A DNA stretch of 11,191 nt from an uncultured Collinsella sp. (GTDB lineage: Bacteria; Actinomycetota; Coriobacteriia; Coriobacteriales; Coriobacteriaceae), in assembly GCA_900552735.1 (NCBI GenBank), contig USBA01000050.1, positions 1-11,191 on the forward strand, in the 5' to 3' direction. Positions within the stretch are counted from its first letter, which is position 1, and every line of letters begins with the position of its first letter. Positions 5,134 through 11,191 of this stretch are shown one piece after another. Under the pieces are notes generated by a model that had not been told where the DNA came from, did not search any database, and saw only the letters and a program-made list of their open reading frames with translations. The position numbers and the translations under genes were made by a program.

Positions 5134-5991
5134 ATGATCAAGATGTTTGCGAGTGACTTAGACGGAACGCTGCTGAACGCCCTGCACGAGGCAGACGGGA
5201 CCATCCGCCGTGCCATTCGTGAGCTGACCGAGGCTGGTCTGCATGTGGTTCCCGCGACCGGACGCTCGACGTTACCAATCGGCGAGCATGGTTTTACGGG
5301 GCTGGCGCTCGATGCCTGCTGCTCTAACGGCTCCATCGTGCGCGACAGCCATGGCGAGGTACTCAAAACCTGGACCATCGACCCGCAGATTACCGAGGAG
5401 CTGCTCAAGGAGTTTCCGGATATCTGTTTTGACTGCTCCACGCCCGATGGCATGTTTTCGAGCGGTTCGTTCGAGATGCATCAGGCGGGCTTTAAAAAGG
5501 ACAGCCCCATCAAGCGCATCGTGATGCGCGGCATGCGTGCGCGTGGCGGGTACCACGAGGAACAATACTTCGACCAGTCGATCGGTGACATTCTGCGCCA
5601 CGATGTGTGCAAGATCAACTGCCGCGTGACCTCGCCCGAGCTGGAGCGCGACCTTAAGGCATATTTGGCCGAGCGCTCGGACCGCGTGGTCAACGCGCCG
5701 TTCGATCCGGTGATGTTCGAGATCACGGACGTGGCGTGCAACAAGGGCGAGAGCGTGGCCTGGCTGGCGGGCTACTACGGTATTGCCGAGGACGAGGTCG
5801 CGGTCTACGGCGACGGCGGCAACGATATCGCCATGCTCAAGCGGTTCCGTCACAGCTACGCGACCAAAAACGCTAGCGATGCAGCCAAGGCCGCCGCGAG
5901 CGCGACCATCGGCAGCTGCATGGTCCACGCCGTCCCCAAACACATGCTCGCCACCATGCTCAAGCAAAACTCTCGCACCGTCATCGAATAA
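5128..5991 (+). CDS. Cof-type HAD-IIB family phosphatase
   Basis: A 287-residue cytosolic hydrolase of the haloacid dehalogenase superfamily with a C2B cap, the group that includes Cof, YidA and other sugar-phosphate/cofactor phosphatases. All four HAD motifs are present: motif I FASDLDGTLL (Asp10 nucleophile, Asp12 acid/base), motif II VVPATGRS, motif III Lys in CNKGESVAWL, and motif IV VYGDGGNDIAML (Mg-binding Asp pair). The cap domain lies between motifs II and III. The substrate is not predictable. AAGGAG precedes ATG 5128 by 4 nt and ATG 5134 by 10 nt; I give the first, and the true start could be MIKMFASD at 5134. It has its own promoter inside a long inverted repeat, and it converges with the helicase gene, sharing a hairpin at the stop codons. 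Confidence 0.92.
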   Translation: MPMIKMFASDLDGTLLNALHEADGTIRRAIRELTEAGLHVVPATGRSTLPIGEHGFTGLALDACCSNGSIVRDSHGEVLKTWTIDPQITEELLKEFPDICFDCSTPDGMFSSGSFEMHQAGFKKDSPIKRIVMRGMRARGGYHEEQYFDQSIGDILRHDVCKINCRVTSPELERDLKAYLAERSDRVVNAPFDPVMFEITDVACNKGESVAWLAGYYGIAEDEVAVYGDGGNDIAMLKRFRHSYATKNASDAAKAAASATIGSCMVHAVPKHMLATMLKQNSRTVIE

Positions 5992-6022
5992 TGTGACAAA
6001 GGGACAGCCCCTTTGTCACATT
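5990..6022. terminator. Shared hairpin between convergent HAD and helicase genes
   Basis: AATGTGACAAAGGG (5990-6003) pairs perfectly with CCCTTTGTCACATT (6009-6022) around a 5-nt loop: 14 bp. It overlaps the TAA of the HAD gene (5989-5991) and the last codon plus TGA of the minus-strand helicase gene (6016-6021). No U-tract follows on either strand, so termination may be weak or factor-aided, or the stem may instead protect mRNA 3' ends. The position between convergent genes argues for a two-way terminator. Confidence 0.65.
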
Positions 6023-9000
6023 CTAGAGTTCTCAATTAGCCAGTGCTCGTAGGCGCGCTGCATGACCTCGGTCTTATCGGCTTTTTTGCGGCAGCCCTTC
6101 TGCTCCTCGATGGCAAGCTCATAGGCATCGCTCTGCTCAAAAGCGCTGGTATCCCAAGCACCGTGTTCAATGCGAGCCCATGTGGCATCGATGAGCTGCT
6201 CGAGTTCGGCAATGTCAACGGCGTTGGCGGTTGTCGCGAACGGCGGACGGAGCTCGCCCGTCGTCTTGTCAGGTTCTACATAGTAGTCGCCCATGGAGGT
6301 GACGGTGTAGCCATAAAACTCGGGTGACGCTTCGACCAGCAGTTTGTAAAACTTGAGCTGACGATGGTAGCCTGCAGGGATTTCTTTGCCAAAGCCAGTC
6401 TTGTAGTCGACGATCTGCACCGTCTTAGCTGCATCGTCAACGAGGAGCAGGTCAAGAAAACCAAAGAGTGGAGTTCCACCGGCAGTTAGACACTGCATGT
6501 TCGCTTCCGTGATGCAACGGTAGTCGCGTACATGCTCAACAAGCCAAGGGACGAATGCACGACAAATGCGTTCAAAACGCTCCGAATAACGGCGGACGTC
6601 CTCGGGGGCAAAATCGAGCCACGAAATCTGCTGGTGATACTCGGCCTCAATTGTCTCAATTGCCGCCGCGCCATCGGTTGTCATTCGATTAACGATTTCT
6701 TCGAACATCGCGTGAACGATAGTGCCGAATTCGGTTTGAATCGTGGGCGCCGTGGGCAGGCGCACAATCTGCTTCTCGGGGAAGTGCTGGCTATTTGCGC
6801 ATCCAGGCTCGTACGTCACAAAGTTGTTGAGTGCCGTGGCAGAGAGGTGTTTTACGTCGGTGTGAGGATCCAAAAGCGCACGGAGCTCGGGCGTATCAAA
6901 CACGTAGTTGTCGCGCCATTCGGTTTCGATGGCGGCACTGAGCTGGTCCGCTTCAGCAGAAACCTCGCAAGAGTCGATAAGCCCCGTGAGCTCCTGCAGC
7001 GCCGATCCGCCGGCGCGGTACAGCTCGAGGTGTCGCTTAGCGCGTGTGATGGCTACAAACAGCAGACGGCGCGCATCGTCGTCATCCTTTTCGTCGCGAA
7101 TAAGCAGGTTGGACGGGTACAAGCTCATGCCGCCAGCACCTTTGTGCCAGGTGGAGTCGTCGGCGTCGAGCAGGTAGACGCAATCGAACTGCAGACCTTT
7201 CGAACTGTGAGCGCTAGTAAGGCGAACGGCTCCCGGTGTGCCAAGATCGATCGATGCGTCGATGCTCACGCCAAACTTTTGCGCGGCGTCGAGTTTGTCG
7301 ACAATATCGGGCAGGCGAAGCGTGCGTCCCATGCGGCGCGCGTCGCCCATTTCACCCTCGGCAAAGGCGAGTAGGGCGCGGATGCCGGCATTGAATTCGG
7401 CGGCGCCCAGCGGATCCTGTTTTTTATGATCCTGATAATAGTCAAGGCTGCGTTTGGCAATCTTAAAGAGCAACGCTCTGACCGGGGAGGCGCCGGCCTC
7501 GGCCGCCCACTGCATAAGGTCGTCGTACAGCTCTTTGACGCGGGCGCTATTACTCTCGCACATGGCGGCCATCCAGTCGCCGCGATGTTCGCGCTTGGCG
7601 CTGAGCGCAAACGTCACGGACGATGGATGGTCGCCGCCCAGCTCGGCGGCACAGACAATCTGCGGAAGATAGCTGCTGGCGAGCTCCTTCTGCCCGCGAG
7701 CAAGCGCGGTAACGCAGCGCAACAGTGCCAGCATCGTCTGCATACGCTCGGAAGCAAAGAGATTCTGCCGCTCGCGATACGAAAAAGGTACCTTCTCCTT
7801 AACGAGGAAGGGAATCAGCGAGCGCAAGGCGGCGTGTTTGGCAGAGATGACTGCAATTCCTTCATTGGGATCTTCGCATTCATCGAGATAGTGATCATCA
7901 AGCCGCTGCCTAATACTCGCAGCGACAGCGGCGTATTCTTCAGCTTTGCCGGCGTAGACGTTCTCGCTAAAGCCGACCTGATCACCCTGAGGCTTGGAGG
8001 CTTCGATTGACTTATTCGAGCTGGCGTCGAGGCGATATTCAATTTGGCGTGCGATAGCTTGACCAAGCTCAACGATGGCGGGCGTGGAGCGATAGTTGGT
8101 CTTGAGCACGATGCTCCGGGGCGAAAACTCGGCCGCAAACTGGTTGGCACATTCGATCGTGGCGCCCTGAAAGCGCATGATGGCCTGATCGTCATCGCCA
8201 ACGGCCATGATATTGGGCACATCAACGCCGTCGCAGAGCAGCTCGATGATGCGCATCTGGGCACCATTGGTGTCCTGGAACTCGTCAACTTGGATATAGG
8301 TATAGGTGTCCTGGAGCACTTGGCGCAACGCGTCATTGTGTTCGACGGCGTCGACAAAATCGCCGATCATATCGTCGTAATCGTAGAGATGGTGCTGGTC
8401 GAGCTCGCTCTGGTAGCGACGCGCGACGTTGCAAGCGGTCTTAAGTCGCTCGCTCTGCTCGGCAATCTTAAACGTGCGCCCCTGAGAGTTGCTGCCTCCA
8501 AAGAAGGCATCGCGCACCTTGGTGTATCCCGACGACTTTCCCTTCTCGTCAATAAGTTCGGTGCGGCGAACGGCGTCGCGCAACTCAAGAATGTACGGCA
8601 CGTACGTACCGGCGGGACAGTCGATCGGGCGGGTGAGCGATGTGGGCGCCATGCCGCAGGCACGCTCGACCTCTTCCTCAAAGCGTTCGGCCAACGCGGC
8701 GCTTGCCCTTTCGCAGGCGAGCGTAAGCAGCTCGGAATGCTCGGTAAGCCAGGCGGCGGCGTCGATATTCTGCTGCGCGATGGCGCCCAGCGTGTCGTAG
8801 TCCAGGCCACTGCGTTTGATCTTGGAGACAAAGCCAATCATCTTGCCGATGTTTTGCGCGGGCATATCGGGCGACCCTCCGCCCAGTGACGACCCAAAGG
8901 GAAGCGATTTGAGCAGGCGGTCAAAAATCTCCTGCTGGTGCAGGCTGGTAACAAGCGTGTCGGTCGAAGGGCGCGTGAAGTACTCGGGATAGCGCGACCT

Positions 9001-9303
9001 GATGCTGCTTGCAAATCCGTGAAACGTGCTGACTTCGATGCCGTAGGCGTCGCGCCCAATGAGCTCAATCAGGCGTTTGCGCATGGCTTCCGCGCCCGCC
9101 TCGGTATAGGTAAGGCAGAGGATGTTGCGCGGGGCGACATCGCACTTGGCCAGGATGTTCGCCGCGCGCAGGCTCAGTAGCTGCGTCTTGCCGGTGCCGG
9201 GACCGGCAATGACGAGCAGCGGGCCATCTAGGCATTCGACGGCCTCGCGCTGTTCGGGGTTCAGGTTCTTAAACGATTCATCGAATTTAGGGGTTGTAGC
9301 CAT
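6016..9303 (-). CDS. UvrD/Rep-type SF1 helicase fused to PD-(D/E)XK nuclease
   Basis: A 1095-residue ATP-driven DNA helicase-nuclease, probably for DNA repair or processing of DNA ends. Helicase motifs in order: Q motif LNPEQREAVE (14-23), Walker A GPGTGKT (34-40), Ia LCLTYTEAGAEAM (~63-74), Ib STFHGF (92-97), II VDEFQDTN (339-346), III VGDDDQAIMRFQGA (368-381), IV KTNYRST (401-407), V LTSAHSSKGLQFD (695-707) and VI LLFVAITRAKRHL (747-759). The C-terminal domain has RecB/AddB-like nuclease motifs: EFGTIVHAMFEE (His864), FGFLDLLLV (Asp951), IVDYKTG (Asp966, Lys968) and HRQLKFYKLL (Gln982, Tyr986). The four-Cys iron-sulphur pattern of AddB is not seen. The layout fits a widespread, poorly studied UvrD-nuclease family better than AdnA/AdnB, since no partner subunit is adjacent. 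The start ATG lies 6 bp after the WYL gene stop, so the two are surely cotranscribed. Confidence 0.93.
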   Translation of the reverse strand: MATTPKFDESFKNLNPEQREAVECLDGPLLVIAGPGTGKTQLLSLRAANILAKCDVAPRNILCLTYTEAGAEAMRKRLIELIGRDAYGIEVSTFHGFASSIRSRYPEYFTRPSTDTLVTSLHQQEIFDRLLKSLPFGSSLGGGSPDMPAQNIGKMIGFVSKIKRSGLDYDTLGAIAQQNIDAAAWLTEHSELLTLACERASAALAERFEEEVERACGMAPTSLTRPIDCPAGTYVPYILELRDAVRRTELIDEKGKSSGYTKVRDAFFGGSNSQGRTFKIAEQSERLKTACNVARRYQSELDQHHLYDYDDMIGDFVDAVEHNDALRQVLQDTYTYIQVDEFQDTNGAQMRIIELLCDGVDVPNIMAVGDDDQAIMRFQGATIECANQFAAEFSPRSIVLKTNYRSTPAIVELGQAIARQIEYRLDASSNKSIEASKPQGDQVGFSENVYAGKAEEYAAVAASIRQRLDDHYLDECEDPNEGIAVISAKHAALRSLIPFLVKEKVPFSYRERQNLFASERMQTMLALLRCVTALARGQKELASSYLPQIVCAAELGGDHPSSVTFALSAKREHRGDWMAAMCESNSARVKELYDDLMQWAAEAGASPVRALLFKIAKRSLDYYQDHKKQDPLGAAEFNAGIRALLAFAEGEMGDARRMGRTLRLPDIVDKLDAAQKFGVSIDASIDLGTPGAVRLTSAHSSKGLQFDCVYLLDADDSTWHKGAGGMSLYPSNLLIRDEKDDDDARRLLFVAITRAKRHLELYRAGGSALQELTGLIDSCEVSAEADQLSAAIETEWRDNYVFDTPELRALLDPHTDVKHLSATALNNFVTYEPGCANSQHFPEKQIVRLPTAPTIQTEFGTIVHAMFEEIVNRMTTDGAAAIETIEAEYHQQISWLDFAPEDVRRYSERFERICRAFVPWLVEHVRDYRCITEANMQCLTAGGTPLFGFLDLLLVDDAAKTVQIVDYKTGFGKEIPAGYHRQLKFYKLLVEASPEFYGYTVTSMGDYYVEPDKTTGELRPPFATTANAVDIAELEQLIDATWARIEHGAWDTSAFEQSDAYELAIEEQKGCRKKADKTEVMQRAYEHWLIENSRM

Positions 9304-9309
9304 GAAATA

Positions 9310-10320
9310 TTACCTGTCTTCCTGGTAAAGTGCCCGAGTGTCGTCGAGATATTTGAGATACGTATCGATGGCGCTTTGGGGCTGAACGATCTTAATGAAC
9401 GTGCTGAGTTGCAGCAGCCAGCCAAAGAACTGCGGCGACAGCGGAGCTTTGACGGTTGCCAGCAGACGCCCGTCTTGGTTCTCAAACACAACGGCGTCCA
9501 GTCCGAACTTGTCGATGAGCGGATTCATCGCACGGTCATCGAGTTCCAGCACCACGGTGGTCTTATTGGCTGCAAATACGCCGAATGATGGAGAGACGTG
9601 ATCTTCGAGCACATAGCCGGCAATGCGCGGATCTTTGGTCGCGGACTCTTCGGACACCGCAACGTCGAGCATACGATCGACGCGATAAGGCGTGAACGGC
9701 TGATGGCCCGAGCCGGCGTTGGCCCATTTATCTCTAAACCCAATCATGTAATAGAGTTCGTCGGAGTAGATAAGGCGCACGGGTGTGAGCTCGTAGGTCT
9801 TTCCGCCATGGTTGAAGGCCTTTTGCTTGGCGGCGTTGTAGTGGAAGTAGCGGAAGCGGATCATGCGCTTTTCGCGCATAGCCTGCTGAATCAAGTCGAT
9901 GTTGAGCAGGGCATCGGAGTTTTGCATCTTCACGCGCGAAGGCACGTCGACGCGCTTGTGCATCAGCTCGCGTTCGTCCAGGCTGGCGAGGCTCTGTAGT
10001 TTGCCGATGAGGTGGTCGGTCAGCTCATCGGTCAAAAACGGCGAACTCTGCACGGCGTCAACAAGCATGATGAGTTCTTGCAGGTCGAGCGGGCGTGAGA
10101 CCAACGCCCATTCCTTGCCACCGCGCTGGTCGATGTCGAGCCCGAAGTCGCGAAGCGTTTGCAGGTCGCGATAGATGGCCTTTCGTTCGGCCTCGAGATC
10201 GTGATAGGCAAGCTCCTCGATGATCTGCTGCGTCGTGAGCCCGTGCGTGCTGTCGGTCTTTTCCATCAAGGTTTTAAGCAGGAACAGAAGCCTGAGCTTT
10301 TGATTTGGTCTGTTCGCCAC
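9310..10320 (-). CDS. WYL-domain HTH transcriptional regulator
   Basis: A 336-residue regulator of the YafY/PafB-like class. Residues ~7-62 form a winged helix-turn-helix (KLRLLFLLKTLMEKT, LTTQQIIEEL, ERKAIYRDLQTLRDFGLDI). Residues ~140-220 form the WYL domain, with LYYMIGFRD (189-197, a variant of the WYL signature) and PYRVDRM with Arg213. The C-terminal ~245-335 is a WCX-type extension. WYL domains in characterised proteins bind nucleic acid ligands such as single-stranded DNA and often control DNA-damage or defence genes. I chose GTG at 10320 because AAGGAGA precedes it at proper spacing; the frame stays open upstream to an ATG at 10488, but that stretch (TADFRLTTFRPIRTL and so on) has no family features. 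The helicase-nuclease gene follows after 6 bp, which makes it a likely regulatory target along with the gene itself. Confidence 0.9.
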   Translation of the reverse strand: MANRPNQKLRLLFLLKTLMEKTDSTHGLTTQQIIEELAYHDLEAERKAIYRDLQTLRDFGLDIDQRGGKEWALVSRPLDLQELIMLVDAVQSSPFLTDELTDHLIGKLQSLASLDERELMHKRVDVPSRVKMQNSDALLNIDLIQQAMREKRMIRFRYFHYNAAKQKAFNHGGKTYELTPVRLIYSDELYYMIGFRDKWANAGSGHQPFTPYRVDRMLDVAVSEESATKDPRIAGYVLEDHVSPSFGVFAANKTTVVLELDDRAMNPLIDKFGLDAVVFENQDGRLLATVKAPLSPQFFGWLLQLSTFIKIVQPQSAIDTYLKYLDDTRALYQEDR

Positions 10321-10324
10321 GTTG

Positions 10325-10331
10325 TCTCCTT
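10325..10331 (-). promoter_or_regulatory. Ribosome-binding site that sets the WYL gene start
   Basis: On the minus strand AAGGAGA lies 4 nt before GTG (10320-10318). This is a near-consensus Shine-Dalgarno and decides the GTG start over the longer open frame. Confidence 0.7.
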
Positions 10332-10384
10332 TCGCCGGCAGGGTAACAACCGGAGATGCAAAACAAGACCCGTTATTGGGACTC

Positions 10385-10390
10385 ATTGTA
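10385..10390 (-). promoter_or_regulatory. Candidate -10 box of the WYL-helicase operon
   Basis: TACAAT on the minus strand is 64 bp upstream of the WYL start. It is identical to the -10 box of the HAD gene. I find no good -35 at 16-18 bp, so this is tentative. Confidence 0.3.
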
Positions 10391-10492
10391 GCCCGTCTGC
10401 CCGTAGTATTCGCAGCAATAAGGGTCCGAATAGGGCGAAAGGTGGTTAAACGGAAATCGGCGGTTTGGCTGGCTGGTGTGACATGCACTCTA

Positions 10493-10521
10493 TTGGTTTG
10501 GGGCCGGTTCCGGTTTACAAG
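10493..10521 (+). promoter_or_regulatory. Promoter candidate of the rtcB-like gene
   Basis: TTGGTT (10493-10498), a 17-bp spacer and TACAAG (10516-10521) form a moderate sigma-70 type promoter. The start of transcription would fall near 10528, just before the ribosome-binding site AGGAG (10531-10535). Confidence 0.4.
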
Positions 10522-10542
10522 GATCAGAACAGGAGAAATGCG

Positions 10543-11191
10543 ATGGCAGACATCAAAGTCTTTGCCGAGAATCTTGAGGATTCAACCAAAGAGCAGATCG
10601 AGGAGATTTCCAGCTGCCCGGCGTTTGAAGGCGCCAAGATCCGCATCATGCCCGATGCCCATAAGGGCAAGGGCTGCGTGATTGGCTTTACGGCAAACTT
10701 GGGCGACAAGGTGATTCCTAATTTGGTGGGCGTCGACATCGGATGCGGTATGTACTGCGTACCGCTTGCAGAGACTATTGCGCGCGATGACCTCATTCAG
10801 TTCAATCGCGATGTGAAGCGCGCGGTGCCCACGGGCTTTAGCCTTCATCGCGATCCTGCCTGCGTACTTGCGGCTTTTGACATGGAGTCGCGTGATTGGC
10901 TTCAGGACAAGCGCAAGGTTGAGCGCTCCATGGGCACGCTGGGCGGCGGTAACCACTTCATTGAACTCGACGAGGACGAGAATGGGTGCCAATATCTGGT
11001 CGTGCATACCGGCTCGCGTAACATGGGCAAGCAGACGGCGGAGCACCATCAGGCGCTGGCGCAGAAGACGTGCACGGCAGATATCCCCGACGAGCTTAAG
11101 TATCTCGTGGGAGATCTTTCTGCCGAGTATCTCGTCGATATGCATAACTGCCAACGCTTCTCGAATCAGAACCGCAAGGCGATTGTCGCAC
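10543..11191 (+). CDS. rtcB: RtcB-family RNA ligase, 3' partial
   Basis: The frame from ATG 10543 (MADIKVFAENLEDS) is open to the right edge; 216 residues are visible. RtcB joins RNA ends carrying 2',3'-cyclic phosphate or 3'-phosphate to 5'-OH ends, using GTP and Mn2+, in RNA repair or tRNA maturation. Signature blocks are present: IRIMPDAHKGKGCVIGFT (30s-40s), LVGVDIGCGM with metal ligands Asp65 and Cys68, GTLGGGNHFIEL with His138, and VVHTGSRNMG with His155. The C-terminal metal His and the guanylylated active-site His lie outside the window. The N-terminus is short, like the compact ~380-400 residue RtcB proteins of many anaerobes rather than the longer E. coli or archaeal type. AGGAG lies 7 nt before the start. 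It diverges from the WYL-helicase operon with about 220 bp between starts. Confidence 0.92.
   Translation, partial: MADIKVFAENLEDSTKEQIEEISSCPAFEGAKIRIMPDAHKGKGCVIGFTANLGDKVIPNLVGVDIGCGMYCVPLAETIARDDLIQFNRDVKRAVPTGFSLHRDPACVLAAFDMESRDWLQDKRKVERSMGTLGGGNHFIELDEDENGCQYLVVHTGSRNMGKQTAEHHQALAQKTCTADIPDELKYLVGDLSAEYLVDMHNCQRFSNQNRKAIVA

Noticed and set aside
6532..8889. Long plus-strand frames (6532-7374 and 8044-8889) opposite the helicase gene
   Set aside because: They are antisense shadows in GC-rich DNA; the minus-strand frame contains all helicase and nuclease motifs across the same bases.
10321..10488. 56-residue N-terminal extension of the WYL protein
   Set aside because: It has no HTH or other family character, and the GTG at 10320 has a near-consensus Shine-Dalgarno.

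Overview
The window looks like chromosomal DNA from a GC-rich actinobacterium of the Coriobacteriia type (Collinsella-like). This is an inference from base composition, codon use, gene content and the many intergenic palindromes; I could not run a database search. I see no rRNA, tRNA, CRISPR array, transposase or phage gene. Coding runs rightward (+) from 1 to 5991, leftward (-) from 10320 to 6016, and rightward again from 10543 off the right edge.

Left part (1-2919). A 5'-truncated gene for a DUF559/AbiEi-like protein enters from the left edge. A gene-poor stretch of about 460 bp follows (689-1147). It carries three copies of a 23-bp, nearly self-palindromic repeat, two of them facing each other as a perfect hairpin. 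Next come an ammonium transporter gene (amt) and a PII signalling gene (glnK), the usual ammonium-uptake pair. They are separated by a structured inverted-repeat element of about 107 bp. The PII protein has Leu instead of the Tyr-51 that is nucleotidylated in well-studied PII proteins.

Middle (2920-5991). A TetR-family regulator is followed by an intrinsic terminator and an MFS drug/metabolite exporter. Two near-identical operator-like palindromes flank the terminator, so the regulator probably controls the exporter. A Cof-type HAD phosphatase gene follows, whose promoter and ribosome-binding site sit inside a 21-bp inverted repeat. A similar layout, with a -10-like box in the loop and the Shine-Dalgarno region in the right arm, lies in front of tetR. 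This recurring arrangement is the most interesting regulatory pattern in the window.

Right part (5990-11191). A hairpin overlapping both stop codons separates the phosphatase gene from the convergent minus-strand pair. That pair is a WYL-domain transcription factor and, 6 bp downstream, a 1095-aa UvrD-type helicase fused to a C-terminal PD-(D/E)XK nuclease. Divergent from the WYL gene is an RtcB-family RNA ligase gene, cut by the right edge.

The window holds no obvious large undescribed multi-gene system. The best leads are the phased palindromes upstream of amt, the amt-glnK structured element, the SD-masking inverted repeats around promoters, and the WYL plus helicase-nuclease unit.
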